Origin: an uncultured Erythrobacter sp.
Lineage (GTDB): Bacteria > Pseudomonadota > Alphaproteobacteria > Sphingomonadales > Sphingomonadaceae
DNA length: 64,000 nt
NCBI GenBank assembly: GCA_937969505.1
Contig: CALBWA010000016.1
Location: 37,650-101,649 of the forward strand
Direction of reading: 5' to 3'
The position numbers were made by a program, and so were the translations under genes. The notes below the pieces were generated by a model that searched no databases, had not been told where the DNA came from, and saw nothing but the letters and a program-made list of their open reading frames with translations. This document shows, one piece after another, positions 37,835 through 48,546 of this stretch (its first letter is position 1; each line of letters starts with the position of its first letter).

Positions 37835-39013
37835 ATGTTGACCCTGGAAGAAGCCCAGCGGCGTGCCATCGATCTTGCGCCTACTCTTCCTGAAGAAAAA
37901 ATTGCGGTTGAAGATGCGCTTGGCAGGTTTCTAGCTTACGATTGTGTGGCCACGCGGACGCAACCACCGGCGAACCTTTCAGCGATGGATGGCTACGCCG
38001 TAGGCGGTCCTGCTGAGGATGGCTTACTTGTCTGGAAATTGGTCGGAGAAAGTCGCGCGGGCTGTCCCTTTGAGGGATCGCTCGAACAAGGCGAAACTGT
38101 AAGAATTTCAACCGGCGCCCATGTTCCAACTGGTGCAGACAGAATTCTGATTCAGGAGAATGCCAGGGTCGAGAATGGTGTCGTACGCTGTTTTCAGGAT
38201 TTCCCGAGCATGGAACGTCACATCCGATTGGCTGGTTTTGATTTCAAACGCGGCGACACAGTTCTATCTGCGGGTACCTCTATCGGCCCTGCCCAGATCG
38301 CGCTCGCGATAACGGCGGGTCATGCCGAACTGTCCGTTGTCCGGCAGCCCCGTGTCGCGGTTCTCGACAGCGGCGATGAATTGGTCGCCGATCCGAAACA
38401 ATGCGGTGAACACCAGATACCGGCTAGCAATGGAGCTATGATCGCCGCGATGGTGACTGAGATGGGCTGCAAGACCATACGGCTTGGACCAGTTGGCGAT
38501 GATATGGTCGCTTTGATCGAGGCGCTGAGCAATGCAGGTGGCTGTGATGTATTGGTTACTACTGGCGGTGCTTCGGTTGGTGATCATGACCTAATGCGCC
38601 CTGCGCTCGAAAATTGGGGAGCAAAGTTGGATTTCTGGAAGGTAGCGATGAAGCCTGGCAAACCAGTGATGGTCGGTCAGCGTGGTGGGATGCTGATCTT
38701 TGGGCTTCCCGGCAATCCAGTTTCCAGTTTCGTCACAGCCTTTCTTTTGGTTCTGCCAGCCATCCGCGCAGCTATGGGAGCCAGAGACACTCTTCCACTA
38801 ACCGCTCAGCTTCCCCTTGCTGAAGGTTTGCCGAAGGTTGGAATGCGCCGTGAATTTCTCAGGGCGTGGTGGGATGGAATATCCGTTACCAGAGCAAACT
38901 GTCAGGACTCTAGTGCGCTTTTTGCCTTGGCTAAGGCAAACTGTCTCATCTACCGCCCCTCACAATCTGAGGAGGCGCAGGTGGGTGATCTTGTGCCCGT
39001 CTTCCTGCTCTAA
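37835..39013 (+). CDS. moeA: Molybdopterin molybdenumtransferase
   Basis: Inserts molybdate into adenylylated molybdopterin; 392 residues. Typical segments: NLSAMDGYAV near residue 48, STGAHVPTGAD near residue 90, TTGGASVGDHD near residue 245 and FGLPGNPVSSFV near residue 288. Domain order is complete. It follows moaC and precedes lexA by 116 bases, which hold the SOS box. Confidence 0.95.
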   Translation: MLTLEEAQRRAIDLAPTLPEEKIAVEDALGRFLAYDCVATRTQPPANLSAMDGYAVGGPAEDGLLVWKLVGESRAGCPFEGSLEQGETVRISTGAHVPTGADRILIQENARVENGVVRCFQDFPSMERHIRLAGFDFKRGDTVLSAGTSIGPAQIALAITAGHAELSVVRQPRVAVLDSGDELVADPKQCGEHQIPASNGAMIAAMVTEMGCKTIRLGPVGDDMVALIEALSNAGGCDVLVTTGGASVGDHDLMRPALENWGAKLDFWKVAMKPGKPVMVGQRGGMLIFGLPGNPVSSFVTAFLLVLPAIRAAMGARDTLPLTAQLPLAEGLPKVGMRREFLRAWWDGISVTRANCQDSSALFALAKANCLIYRPSQSEEAQVGDLVPVFLL

Positions 39014-39026
39014 TTTGCTAAGCCGC

Positions 39027-39069
39027 TTGACCACCGTCAAAAAGTTGCCTACTTGTTCTTCATTCGTTC
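39027..39069 (+). promoter_or_regulatory. lexA promoter with alphaproteobacterial SOS box
   Basis: GTTC (39055-39058), seven bases, GTTC (39066-39069): an exact match to the direct-repeat LexA box of alphaproteobacteria. A -35 TTGACC at 39027-39032 and a poor -10 TACTTG at 39050-39055, 17 bases apart, make the box overlap the -10. This predicts autorepression of lexA. Confidence 0.82.
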
Positions 39070-39129
39070 ACCTTGTGGGTGGGCAGATATGCGATAGTAA
39101 TCCGCTCACGCGGCTCAGGAGATCTCGCC

Positions 39130-39813
39130 ATGCTGACGGCAAAGCAGCACGAATTGATACAGTTCATTCAAACCCGTTTGGAAGAGACCGGCATTTCGCC
39201 TTCATTTGAGGAAATGAAGGAAGCGCTTGATCTGAAGAGCAAGTCTGGCGTGCACCGCTTGATCTCTGCCTTGGAGGAACGAGGGTTTATTCGCCGACTA
39301 CCCAATCGTGCCAGAGCACTTGAAGTGATCAAACAACCAGAAGACGCCACTCCCGCAGCTCGCGCTCCTGTTGTTAGCGATGTTGTGGCTCAGGCAACAA
39401 AGGCACCTAGCGCCCCTTCACCAGCCAATGACGTGATTGAAATTCCGTTGCATGGCAGGATCGCTGCAGGCGCGCCAATCGAAGCGCTTGAGGGACAAAG
39501 TAGCCTGCCTGTTCCGGCGGCTTTGCTAGGGCCTGGCGAACATTATGCTCTGGAAGTGTCGGGCGATTCAATGATTGAAGCCGGAATTTTTGATGGTGAT
39601 TTTGCGCTCGTCAAGCGGACGGATACAGCTCGCGATGGCGAAATCGTGGTTGCTCTTGTTCGCGATGAGGAGGCAACCTTAAAGTATTTGCATCGTGATC
39701 AGGGCAACGTCCGGTTGGATCCAGCAAATGAGGCCTATGCTCCGCAGATATATCACGCGGGCGAAGTCAAAGTTCAGGGCAGGCTAGCCGGCTTGCTGCG
39801 GCGCTATCATTGA
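39130..39813 (+). CDS. lexA: SOS repressor LexA
   Basis: Represses DNA-repair genes and cleaves itself when stimulated by RecA filaments; 227 residues. N-terminal winged helix (about 1-70, [17 protein letters not shown] and [12 protein letters not shown]), a linker of about 35 residues, then the S24 peptidase domain: Ala-Gly cleavage site in RIAAGAPIE, catalytic Ser in [10 protein letters not shown] and Lys in [13 protein letters not shown] took ATG 39130 over one 19 codons upstream that would lie between the SOS box and the gene. An SOS box precedes it, so it is autoregulated. Confidence 0.96.
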   Translation: MLTAKQHELIQFIQTRLEETGISPSFEEMKEALDLKSKSGVHRLISALEERGFIRRLPNRARALEVIKQPEDATPAARAPVVSDVVAQATKAPSAPSPANDVIEIPLHGRIAAGAPIEALEGQSSLPVPAALLGPGEHYALEVSGDSMIEAGIFDGDFALVKRTDTARDGEIVVALVRDEEATLKYLHRDQGNVRLDPANEAYAPQIYHAGEVKVQGRLAGLLRRYH

Positions 39814-39843
39814 TGTGAATTTGTGATGGACAGGGGAACGAGC

Positions 39844-42102
39844 TCATTTGTTGTTTCCCCTCCACCAACCATGTGCACCTTGGCGCTCGGCTACGGTTTG
39901 CATTGATGGCGATTGCAGGTTCAGGGCCAATCCGCCGGTGTTTTCCAAAAGATTGCGATCAGCTTTCAACCAGCGCGGATTACACGATGCAGGAAGCCAT
40001 CTGTCGGCCACCACGATGTCTGCCCGTTCACATGCGGCGGCCAGCGATCGCTCTTCAATCATATTCCTGTTTCTTGCCAGTAGTAATGTCCAGTCACGCT
40101 CACCACGATTGATCGTGATAACGCAGAATTCGATGCTGCATTGCGCGCCATCCCATTCAGTTATCGGTACGGGGGCTGAAGTTACGCCAGCCAACTCAAT
40201 CAGGTTGTCGCGCGCATAACTCGACCGGGTATCGCGAAGGGAAATCAAGTCACCCTTCGGCGTAGTCAAACCTACATGCCGACCATCGCCAGAAATCAAC
40301 ACATCCGGAATGGGTGTAGTCATGAGCATCATAACGCCTCCTACAACCGGCAAAAGCCCGTAGAGGCGGGCCCATCCTCGCCACAACCCAAGCCACAACA
40401 AGCCCCCAACAAAAAGCGCGAAGTTGGCATCACTCATCTGCGGAAAAAGCTTGACTGCGCCAGGTTGCTCCGCCGTTGTCCGGGCGATCCATAGCATGAG
40501 GTCAAGTGATTGACCTGCGAGCCACCAAGCTGGTGCGCCAACGCCAATAAGGTCTAACATCAAGGCAATAGCGATCAATGGCATCGACACGAAAGTGACC
40601 AATGGAATAGCAATCACGTTGGCGAAGGCGCCGTAAACTCCGGCCCGGTGGAAGTGAAACAGAACAGTTGGCATCAGGGCAAGTTCGATGACAAACCCTG
40701 TTAGCAGTAGCATCGCTGTGCGCCGAGCCAGCCAGTTCAGAGCACCCTCTTCACGGGGCTTCAGAAATGCACGGATTGGTCCTGCATTATGTAGGGCCAC
40801 GATCGCGATGACAGCACCGAAACTCATTTGAAAGCTTGGACCGATGATAGCTTCAGGCCACATCAGCAGCACAACAAACGCTGCAGTTGCAACCATCCGC
40901 AGAGACAAAGCTTCTCGCCCCATAGCCAAGGCTACCAGTACCAACAGCGCAGCCGCGCAACTCCGAACGGTTGGCACCTCGGAGCCAGTCAGCAAAGTGT
41001 ACCCGATACCAGCCAAGGCGCCGACAGCTGCTGCTGCGACTGGCAGTCTGATTCGCAGCGCGATTGCTGGAAATAATGCCAAGATTTTCAGGGTGATCAA
41101 ATAGCCAGCAGCAATAACAGCACTAACATGAAGCCCGCTGATCGAAAGCAGATGGGTAAGGCCGGCATCACGCATTGCGTCTTCATCAGCATCGTTGATA
41201 CCACCCCGGTCACCGCTGGCAAAAGCGGCAGCGATGGAGCCGGCTGAGCCACTTAACTGGTTTCGAACATGTGCGGAAAGGCGACGCTGAATTGGAGCGA
41301 TTATGGCGGCCTCCTCGCCCGCTTCGATAATCTCTGCCTCGCCAATCATGCTTCCGGTCCCGGCAAGACCCTGGAACCATGCCGCACGGGCAAAATTGTA
41401 AGAGCCTGGAAGCATTGGCGGAGCAGGCGGCATAAGGCGGACGCGCATCCGCACGGTGGCACCTTCCACCATTCCGGCAAGAATCTTGTCCGAGGCAATG
41501 TTCACGCGGATTTTGCGGGCCTTGCCAACATCCGCATCACGAATTGCCATAACCAAGCGAACCCGATCTCGTGCTGGTTGGTCGTCTCGCTCGAGAACAT
41601 AGCCATTCACCCAAGAAACAGTTGGGCGGTCTAGAGGCTGTGCCCCAACAATCTCGGAGCGGATCCAAACCAGTGTTACACCGGCAGCGAAAAACAGGCC
41701 AAAGGCAATAAGCGCGCTCCGAAGATGAGGCAGTGCATCAACGGTTTCGCATTCTGCGACGGCATTGCTTTCAGCTTCAACGTTGATTGCTGAATGATGG
41801 TGGCTTGACGCATCATTGTCTCGTGGTGTCATCGAAACCCCAAACAAAGATGTCAGCAATCCAGCGATTACCGCCCCGCCCCATTGCCAAGGTTGGGAGA
41901 ATGCAAACCATGCTACTATGCCCATAGCAAAAGCGATTATCAGCCACGGGCCCCGGTCAAAGCCAGCCATGGCCAGAAAACGCTCGATCCGGTTTGCTAA
42001 GCTGGACAAGCGCCATGGGTTACGCCAATGGCGCTGCGGTGCACCATTTTGGATGTTGCGAAGATCGCCATGGGTCACCATCCCGGAATGATCGGTTGCC
42101 AT
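39844..42102 (-). CDS. comEC: ComEC/Rec2-family DNA uptake membrane protein
   Basis: Polytopic protein of 752 residues expected to carry DNA across the inner membrane in transformation. Features: two N-terminal membrane helices (about 40-85), an OB-like DUF4131 region (about 120-250), and the competence membrane domain with [13 protein letters not shown] near residue 320 and many helices to about 580. The C-terminal part should be a metallo-beta-lactamase-like nuclease, but I see no HxHxDH motif, so that domain looks degenerate. I chose ATG 42102; another at 42141 would overlap more of the divergent gltX leader. Confidence 0.88.
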   Translation of the reverse strand: MATDHSGMVTHGDLRNIQNGAPQRHWRNPWRLSSLANRIERFLAMAGFDRGPWLIIAFAMGIVAWFAFSQPWQWGGAVIAGLLTSLFGVSMTPRDNDASSHHHSAINVEAESNAVAECETVDALPHLRSALIAFGLFFAAGVTLVWIRSEIVGAQPLDRPTVSWVNGYVLERDDQPARDRVRLVMAIRDADVGKARKIRVNIASDKILAGMVEGATVRMRVRLMPPAPPMLPGSYNFARAAWFQGLAGTGSMIGEAEIIEAGEEAAIIAPIQRRLSAHVRNQLSGSAGSIAAAFASGDRGGINDADEDAMRDAGLTHLLSISGLHVSAVIAAGYLITLKILALFPAIALRIRLPVAAAAVGALAGIGYTLLTGSEVPTVRSCAAALLVLVALAMGREALSLRMVATAAFVVLLMWPEAIIGPSFQMSFGAVIAIVALHNAGPIRAFLKPREEGALNWLARRTAMLLLTGFVIELALMPTVLFHFHRAGVYGAFANVIAIPLVTFVSMPLIAIALMLDLIGVGAPAWWLAGQSLDLMLWIARTTAEQPGAVKLFPQMSDANFALFVGGLLWLGLWRGWARLYGLLPVVGGVMMLMTTPIPDVLISGDGRHVGLTTPKGDLISLRDTRSSYARDNLIELAGVTSAPVPITEWDGAQCSIEFCVITINRGERDWTLLLARNRNMIEERSLAAACERADIVVADRWLPASCNPRWLKADRNLLENTGGLALNLQSPSMQTVAERQGAHGWWRGNNK

Positions 42103-42163
42103 CAAGATGTTGGAAAGGAAGCAAGCCTTTAAGGCAAGCAATGGCCAAGGTGAAAAGATTGTA

Positions 42164-43576
42164 ATGACTCAAACTGTAGTTACCCGATTTGCTCCGTCTC
42201 CCACCGGATTTCTCCATATTGGCGGTGCGAGAACAGCCTTGTTTAATTGGCTTTACGCTCGTCACAATGGCGGTAAGGCGCTGCTGCGGATCGAAGACAC
42301 AGATAAGAAACGATCTACCCAAGATGCTATTGATGCCATTATCGGCGGATTGGATTGGCTTGGCCTCGACTATGATGAGCCTCCTGTATTTCAGTCTCAT
42401 CGTGCACAGCGGCACGCCGAAGTTGCTAATAAGTTGCTGGAGGCAGGCCATGCATACCGGTGCTATGCCACTACCGAAGAGCTGGACCAGATGCGCGCTG
42501 AACAACGGGCTAACAAACAGCCAATGCGCTATGATGGCAGGTGGCGTGACCGCCCGGCTGCAGATGCTCCTGACAACACCCCCTTCACTGTCAGATTGAA
42601 AACGCCGATTAGTGGCGAGACAGCTATCCATGACGAAGTTCAAGGCCGCGTGGTTGTGCGAAACGCGGAATTGGACGATTACATAATTCTCCGAGCTGAT
42701 GGTACGCCAACCTACATGCTAGCAGCTGTAGTTGATGATCACGATATGGGGGTGACGCATGTCATTCGTGGCGATGATCATCTCAACAACGCATTCCGAC
42801 AATTGCCGATTTATCATGCCATGCACAAGGTCGAGGGCGGATGGTCGCAACCGGTCTATGCCCATATCCCTCTTATCCATGGTTCAGACGGTGCCAAGCT
42901 CTCGAAGCGTCACGGTGCTTTGGGTGTCGAAGCTTATCGCGACGACATGGGTGTCCTTTCTGAAGCCCTGTTTAATTATCTTTTGCGACTTGGCTGGGGG
43001 CATGGAGATCGTGAAGAAATCAGCCGTCAGGAAGCCATCGAACTGTTTGATCTTGCTGGTGTCGGGAAAAGTCCGTCACGCTTTGACTTGAAGAAGCTGG
43101 AACACCTAAATGGGCACTATATTCGTGAGGCCGATGACGCGTTTTTGGCGGCGGTTCTCGCCCCTCGATTTGATGGTAAAGCAGACCTCGACTTGCTGAC
43201 AAAGGCTATGCCAGTGCTCAAGACTAGGGCAAAAAATCTCGGAGAACTGGCTGACGGAGCAGGCTTTCTGTTTAAGCAGCGACCTTTAGAGCTGACAGAA
43301 AAGGCTGCAAAATTGCTTGATCATGATGCGAAACGCCGATTGGGTCAGCTTTTGCTGCGTTACAAGGCCGAAAATAGCTGGACAATCGAAGCACTCGAAG
43401 CCACTACGAAGGCAATCGCCGAGGAACTTGAATTGGGCCTTGGCAAGCTGGCGCAGCCGCTGCGCGCAGCCCTTACCGGAACGACCACTTCGCCCGGTAT
43501 TTTCGATGTTCTGGTCCTTTTGGGACGGGAAGAAGCGTTGGCGCGCATCGACGCGCATGCTCTGTCTGAGGACTGA
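42164..43576 (+). CDS. gltX: Glutamyl-tRNA synthetase
   Basis: Class I aminoacyl-tRNA synthetase, 470 residues. The HIGH-type signature is [17 protein letters not shown] (residues 9-25) and the KMSKS-type is AKLSKRHGA near residue 245. In many alphaproteobacteria one of two GltX copies charges both tRNA-Glu and tRNA-Gln, so it may be non-discriminating; this cannot be decided by eye. The ATG at 42164 follows AAGGTGA; the in-frame upstream ATG at 42107 is rejected. gltA follows 26 bases later. Confidence 0.95.
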   Translation: MTQTVVTRFAPSPTGFLHIGGARTALFNWLYARHNGGKALLRIEDTDKKRSTQDAIDAIIGGLDWLGLDYDEPPVFQSHRAQRHAEVANKLLEAGHAYRCYATTEELDQMRAEQRANKQPMRYDGRWRDRPAADAPDNTPFTVRLKTPISGETAIHDEVQGRVVVRNAELDDYIILRADGTPTYMLAAVVDDHDMGVTHVIRGDDHLNNAFRQLPIYHAMHKVEGGWSQPVYAHIPLIHGSDGAKLSKRHGALGVEAYRDDMGVLSEALFNYLLRLGWGHGDREEISRQEAIELFDLAGVGKSPSRFDLKKLEHLNGHYIREADDAFLAAVLAPRFDGKADLDLLTKAMPVLKTRAKNLGELADGAGFLFKQRPLELTEKAAKLLDHDAKRRLGQLLLRYKAENSWTIEALEATTKAIAEELELGLGKLAQPLRAALTGTTTSPGIFDVLVLLGREEALARIDAHALSED

Positions 43577-43602
43577 GCTGGACGAACGATAGGAGACTAC
43601 TT

Positions 43603-44895
43603 TTGGCTGACAAGCAGGCTAAGCTCGAACTGGGCGGACAAAGTTACGATTTTCCCGTGCTCGAAGGGAGTGTCGGCCCCGATGTGGTCGACATCCGCAA
43701 GCTTTATGGTCAGACCGGTGCGTTCACGTTTGATCCAGGATATAAGTCGACAGCCAGCTGCGAGAGTGCACTGACGTACATCGATGGTAACGAAGGTGTT
43801 TTGCTGCACCGCGGATATCCAATCGGTCAACTGGCGGAGCATTCCAGCTTCATGGAAACATCATATCTTCTGCTCAATGGCGAGTTGCCAAGCAAAGATG
43901 AACTTGATGATTTCACATACACAATCACACGCCACACGATGTTGCACGACCAATTGCGGCAATTCTACCAAGGATTTCGCCGCGATGCGCACCCTATGGC
44001 AATCATGTGTGGCGTTGTAGGAGCGCTCTCTGCCTTTTACCATGACAGCACCGACATTTCCGACCCTGAACATCGGAAAATTAGCAGTCATCGCCTGATT
44101 GCAAAGATGCCAACCATTGCTGCCATGGCGTACAAATACTCCATCGGTCAGCCCATGATGCAGCCCGACAACTCACTCAGTTATACCGGCAATTTTCTGC
44201 GAATGACCTTCGGCGTCCCGGCAGAGGAATATGAGGTGCATCCCGCCCTCGAAAAGGCGATGGACCGGATATTCATCCTCCACGCTGACCATGAACAGAA
44301 CGCTTCAACGTCGACAGTCCGCCTTGCAGGGTCTTCAGGAGCAAATCCATTTGCCTGTATCGCCGCTGGTATCGCGTGTTTATGGGGTCCCGCGCATGGT
44401 GGAGCAAACGAAGCCGCGCTCAATATGTTGCAGGAAATCGGGACGCCTGACCGGATTCCCCATTATATCGAGCGAGCAAAAGACAAAAATGATCCGTTCC
44501 GCCTGATGGGCTTTGGGCACAGAGTTTACAAAAACTACGACCCGCGCGCGACCGTAATGCAGCAAACACTGCGTGAGGTGTTTGAAGCGTTGAATGTAAG
44601 CGACCCGGTTTTTGAAACTGCGCTTCAACTTGAAGAAATCGCTCTGAATGATGACTATTTCGCTGAAAAGAAACTTTTCCCGAATGTAGATTTCTATTCT
44701 GGCATCATTTTGTCCTCAATCGGGTTCCCGACCACGATGTTCACGGCATTGTTTGCCCTCGCCCGCACGGTTGGCTGGGTTGCGCAATGGAACGAGATGA
44801 TTTCCGACCCTGGTCAGGTAATTGGCCGCCCGCGTCAGCTTTATACGGGACCAACACAACGAGACTATGTGCCTGTAGACAAGCGATCATCTTGA
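43603..44895 (+). CDS. gltA: Citrate synthase
   Basis: Entry enzyme of the TCA cycle, 430 residues, type II (hexameric, gram-negative) length. Catalytic segments: the first active-site His in [12 protein letters not shown] (about residue 228), the second in [15 protein letters not shown] (about 305), and the Asp in [10 protein letters not shown] (about 362). The start is TTG at 43603 with AGGAG at good spacing. It is downstream of gltX on the same strand, an arrangement common in alphaproteobacteria, and converges on the histidine-kinase-like gene. Confidence 0.96.
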   Translation: MADKQAKLELGGQSYDFPVLEGSVGPDVVDIRKLYGQTGAFTFDPGYKSTASCESALTYIDGNEGVLLHRGYPIGQLAEHSSFMETSYLLLNGELPSKDELDDFTYTITRHTMLHDQLRQFYQGFRRDAHPMAIMCGVVGALSAFYHDSTDISDPEHRKISSHRLIAKMPTIAAMAYKYSIGQPMMQPDNSLSYTGNFLRMTFGVPAEEYEVHPALEKAMDRIFILHADHEQNASTSTVRLAGSSGANPFACIAAGIACLWGPAHGGANEAALNMLQEIGTPDRIPHYIERAKDKNDPFRLMGFGHRVYKNYDPRATVMQQTLREVFEALNVSDPVFETALQLEEIALNDDYFAEKKLFPNVDFYSGIILSSIGFPTTMFTALFALARTVGWVAQWNEMISDPGQVIGRPRQLYTGPTQRDYVPVDKRSS

Positions 44896-44926
44896 AAAAC
44901 GTCGGCCTATTGGTAACTGGCCGAAA

Positions 44927-46303
44927 TCAAGCGGATTGTGGAAGGGCAAGTGTAAAGCTTGCGCCCTTCCCTTCCTCGCTTTCTATCCTAAGAGAGCCAT
45001 GCATCGCTTGAGCGAGCCTTTGCGAGATATAGAGTCCCAATCCTGACCCTCCGTCGCCATCACGCCCGAGACGTTCGAATTTGCGAAATACGCGCACCTG
45101 CTGGTCCTGGCTCAAACCCGGGCCTTCATCAGTTACGCTAATGCAGGCAAAACCCGCATTGTCGGTCGATAAATGAATGGTAATTGACGATCCGCGCGGT
45201 GCATAATTGATCGCATTGCCAAGCAGATTGAGCAAAATTTGCACGACACGGCGCATTTCCCCAACAGCCATCAGGCTTGCCTCCTGCATCGGTCCAGCGA
45301 TTGAAATATTTTGCTGCTGCGCTCTGGTTCCCAGGATTGCCGCGGCCTTACGAACAGCCTCAGCCAAATCTATCTGGTCATTTGAGACCTTGAAATCAGG
45401 TGACTCAACGACTTCGAGATCACTCAAGTCATCAAGCAATCCTAACAAGTGTTGTCCCGCAGTAGCAATATCGCCTGCATAATCACTGTATTCTTGGCGC
45501 AAGGGGCCAGCCATTCGCGTACGGATTGTTTCGGCGTTCGTAATCACCCTGGCAATCGGATCTCTCAGTGCTGCGGTCAAAGCATCGCCAATGAGGCTAC
45601 TGGCTGAGAGGGTGCCATCACTTTCCGCGCTTTTGGCTAGCAACGGTTGATCTGCCATCAACAACAGCTCAAATCCGCTAGGGGTCCGCATCGATGGCCC
45701 GATGGGCAGCAGTCGCGCAGTCCAATTGCGCTCTGAACCGCCAATTGTCAGTTGCACTCCATCAAGAATTCTCCAGTGCAAGGGCTGCCTATGGGCGACC
45801 CCCACCAACTGAACATATTCCGACCAAGCCAGTCCTGGCCGCGCCTTGATGCCTTGGCACAGTGATTCAAGATCATAAGCGCTGGCGTCCATGGTCAAGA
45901 TTTTTTGTTCAGCATCTAGCCGCGCAACAAACTCGCTCGTACTTCGATCAACCGCGTTCTGGCGATCACCAGCAATTTGATGATTTTCGGCCGGAAGCTC
46001 CGCGCGTTGCCAGTTTACGATAAGCAATTCACAACCAAAATGTTCATCATCATTGATGGGGTGCGCTTTTACAAAGCCAGTGACTTGGGCCTGACCATCA
46101 CTAGCACGAAATTCTCGCGCTAGACGCAAATTCATGCTGCGGCACTGCGTGGCAATCTCGAGTAATTCTGGAATTGCCAGGACACCCGGAAGGGTTCCAC
46201 CACAAGTTCGCTGCAGTTGTGCCAACGGAGCGTCCGCTGAAAGCAGGCGACCATTTTCATCAACTATGCCGCGGGCGGCCAGTACGTTCTCGTTGTTGTC
46301 CAT
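44927..46303 (-). CDS. Histidine-kinase-like protein lacking the phospho-acceptor histidine
   Basis: A 458-residue soluble protein with no membrane helix. Two PAS-like regions (about 10-100 and 120-225) precede a HisKA-like helical pair (about 238-305) and a complete HATPase lobe: N-box NLLGNAINYAP (about 359-369), G1 DEGPGL (about 392-397) and G2 GGSGLGL (about 418-424). In the H box the normal S-H-E-L-R-T-P-L reads T-A-A-L-R-D-P-I, so the acceptor His is Ala244. It should bind ATP but cannot autophosphorylate in the usual way. I see no compensating Tyr there, unlike Caulobacter DivL. ATG 46303 is chosen (GTG 46330 possible). It ends a likely three-gene run. Confidence 0.85.
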   Translation of the reverse strand: MDNNENVLAARGIVDENGRLLSADAPLAQLQRTCGGTLPGVLAIPELLEIATQCRSMNLRLAREFRASDGQAQVTGFVKAHPINDDEHFGCELLIVNWQRAELPAENHQIAGDRQNAVDRSTSEFVARLDAEQKILTMDASAYDLESLCQGIKARPGLAWSEYVQLVGVAHRQPLHWRILDGVQLTIGGSERNWTARLLPIGPSMRTPSGFELLLMADQPLLAKSAESDGTLSASSLIGDALTAALRDPIARVITNAETIRTRMAGPLRQEYSDYAGDIATAGQHLLGLLDDLSDLEVVESPDFKVSNDQIDLAEAVRKAAAILGTRAQQQNISIAGPMQEASLMAVGEMRRVVQILLNLLGNAINYAPRGSSITIHLSTDNAGFACISVTDEGPGLSQDQQVRVFRKFERLGRDGDGGSGLGLYISQRLAQAMHGSLRIESEEGKGASFTLALPQSA

Positions 46304-46307
46304 GCCT

Positions 46308-47288
46308 TTAACTGTCAACGCCCGAACCACTCTGCGGAGTAGAGTTTATCACTACTGCAGCTGCGCCAGAATCAAGTTCCGCAAACGAGGAAGGTAAGAC
46401 AACCTTCGGGTGTATCTGTGACATCAGGATGTCAATTTTCGCTTGAGGTATCGCGCATGCTTTTAGCATAAAGCCTAGCCTGGTGTGTTGCCCTTCAGTG
46501 CAAGCCAAAACAGCAAGCTCGCGCGGTAGACCGGTCAGGCTCGATAGGGCGCTTGCAAAAAGCGATAGACCGGCCTGTTCTAAATCCAATGCGGCGCTCG
46601 CCCCGCCAGGCAAGCCAGTGACCAGCCTTGTCAGCAGGGCCAACCGGCTGCTCGCCTCATCGTAACTTTCGCGCAGCGATGCACTTGTAACATCGAGATC
46701 GATTCCAGCGTCGCTTGATAGCATCGCGGTGGCGCTGCTAATCGCTATTCGAAACAGATCGGCGGGCAAATCCCGCAAGTCTAGCGACATGCGTGCTTGA
46801 CCTTGAATGAAACGTGATTGCGCGGAGAAAGCACCTGCCGCCAATTTCGCAATTTCACCGTCAGCGTTAAGTGAATTTTGCAATAGTGGCGAAGCAGTCT
46901 GATCGATATGAAGGGTGCTCTCGAAGTGATGAGCCAATTGCCCTTCTACCGATAATGCATAGCAATGGCTAAGCAGTTGAGTGTTACTCGACAGCTTAAA
47001 AACCAGCTCATCATATTGGTTCTGAGAGTCTTTTTCCTGCATCGCGACGTCTCGCAAAGCCAGAAGCAACTGACTGGCCAAAGCACCAATCATTCCACGC
47101 AATTGGGCAAGTGTTCTATCACTGATCAAAACAGCACTTGGACCGGCAAGCATTTTTACGAGCACCGGTGCAATTCCCGCCAACGCTCTATCACCACGAG
47201 CCAGATCGGCACGCAGATAGTCCATCGGATCATCATCCCTTGGTATTGGCGGCACGTTAGTATTCATTACACGCACATAGCGCATCAT
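46308..47288 (-). CDS. All-helical protein of unknown function
   Basis: A 326-residue cytoplasmic protein with no signal, membrane helix or recognised motif. It is rich in Ala, Leu and Ser and looks fully helical, with several amphipathic helices (for example around residues 58-85 and 205-240) and a short disordered N-terminus and tail. In overall feel it resembles alphaproteobacterial helical-repeat proteins found beside histidine kinases, but I cannot assign a family. Four bases separate it from the kinase-like gene and 13 from the upstream gene, so co-expression is likely. ATG 47288 is used; ATG 47285 and 47267 are in frame. Confidence 0.7.
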   Translation of the reverse strand: MMRYVRVMNTNVPPIPRDDDPMDYLRADLARGDRALAGIAPVLVKMLAGPSAVLISDRTLAQLRGMIGALASQLLLALRDVAMQEKDSQNQYDELVFKLSSNTQLLSHCYALSVEGQLAHHFESTLHIDQTASPLLQNSLNADGEIAKLAAGAFSAQSRFIQGQARMSLDLRDLPADLFRIAISSATAMLSSDAGIDLDVTSASLRESYDEASSRLALLTRLVTGLPGGASAALDLEQAGLSLFASALSSLTGLPRELAVLACTEGQHTRLGFMLKACAIPQAKIDILMSQIHPKVVLPSSFAELDSGAAAVVINSTPQSGSGVDS

Positions 47289-47301
47289 AGTTAAGTTCGT
47301 G

Positions 47302-48474
47302 TTATCCTATTTTTCGCGCGCTAAAAAGCATGCTCGAAACAAGTCCAATGCTGAAAATGAGCATAGCTTCGTCAAGGATGTTTAACGCCGCGCCAGAACC
47401 CAAAATCAGACACCAAACGAAACGATCTTCTGCGATTTTTCGCAAGCGACCGTGCAGCGTAATTTCTGACAGACGTAGGATGCCGACAAGGAGTATGGGC
47501 GTAGTGTATTCCGAAAAAGTCAGGTTTATGGACATTTCACCAATAAGTGAAATGATGATAGAAAAATCAAACAAGTGTTTCCAATGAGGAAAGAATTTGT
47601 AATTTAAACTTGTTCCAAATATACGCTCGCTCAGGTCATTCAATTCAAGCCGGATCGACCACAGAACCGTCGATAAACCTAGCAAGAGCAACCCGAAAAA
47701 TTGCCAGCCAAACAGGCTTAGCCCTGTGGCTGAGCAAAGCATTGCTATTGCCAGAAAACCGAATGCAAGTGGCCCCCTCCCGAGCCACTCAGGGCCAAGA
47801 AGCCGAACTAGCACTTGTGCCAAGGCACGACTTGGCAACCACCAAGAATTACGAGATCTTGCGCTTGAGAGCAACGAAGTTTCTCGCTCAGCGACCACCG
47901 TTTCGTCCAATGCTAGCATCACCGAGCGATCGGCCAGCACATCATTACCCAAATTGATAAGCGGCGTGCGCGCCTGTAGAGAGAGCCGCAACATTAGGGC
48001 TATAACATCACTATCAGGAGGCAAGTCGGCAAGTTGATTGACGATTTGCCCTCGTGCGACCAACACGCCTGCCCATGCATGCGAAGCATCAATCCGTTCC
48101 AGACCGATGGCCAGTCCGCGTTCTGCAGGCACTGCTAATACGCCCCGCCCTGACTCCAAAGCTTTTGGTGCAACAGCTCGATCTATGATCACACCGTCTG
48201 CTATTACGACGATTTCCTGATCAGCAGTAACATGGCTTACCAGTTGTAAATTTGCGCTAATCAGATGGAATTGAGCACCTGCCTGTTCTGCATATTGCGC
48301 AAGCGCATCCAATTGCTTGCTCGGCCGGCCGCCAAGACAAACGATTGTGGTGCAGCCAAGCCTGCGTGCCATATCAACTTGCCAATGACCAATGTTGCGC
48401 CCCCCCATTTCGAGAAACGCCAGCGGAATTCCCTCGTTGGTTCGCTCAAGGGTGGATATCAAAGCTGTTCGCAA
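47302..48474 (-). CDS. Nucleotidyltransferase-like domain fused to C-terminal membrane helices
   Basis: A 390-residue protein. The first 190 or so residues follow the alternating strand-helix pattern of an NTP-transferase fold (IPLAFLEMGGRNIGHWQ, then IVVIADGVIIDRAVAP), but the GxGTR-K nucleotide loop is not conserved. From about residue 225 there are five or six membrane helices. I see no CDP-alcohol phosphotransferase motif (DGxxAR), although the overall plan recalls bifunctional cytidylyltransferase/phospholipid synthases. The start is TTG at 48474 and uncertain. Function unknown; probably co-transcribed with the two downstream genes. Confidence 0.65.
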   Translation of the reverse strand: MRTALISTLERTNEGIPLAFLEMGGRNIGHWQVDMARRLGCTTIVCLGGRPSKQLDALAQYAEQAGAQFHLISANLQLVSHVTADQEIVVIADGVIIDRAVAPKALESGRGVLAVPAERGLAIGLERIDASHAWAGVLVARGQIVNQLADLPPDSDVIALMLRLSLQARTPLINLGNDVLADRSVMLALDETVVAERETSLLSSARSRNSWWLPSRALAQVLVRLLGPEWLGRGPLAFGFLAIAMLCSATGLSLFGWQFFGLLLLGLSTVLWSIRLELNDLSERIFGTSLNYKFFPHWKHLFDFSIIISLIGEMSINLTFSEYTTPILLVGILRLSEITLHGRLRKIAEDRFVWCLILGSGAALNILDEAMLIFSIGLVSSMLFSARKIG

Positions 48475-48546
48475 GGGCGCAGTCCAATTTACAGACTACA
48501 TAAATAGGCGGAAAGTTGCGCCTTAGCCAAGCCCTGACGACTTACG

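Noticed and set aside
47291..47305. TTAA-N7-TTAT as a CtrA site
   Set aside because: One mismatch, only a few bases before the downstream start and overlapping a stop codon; indistinguishable from chance.
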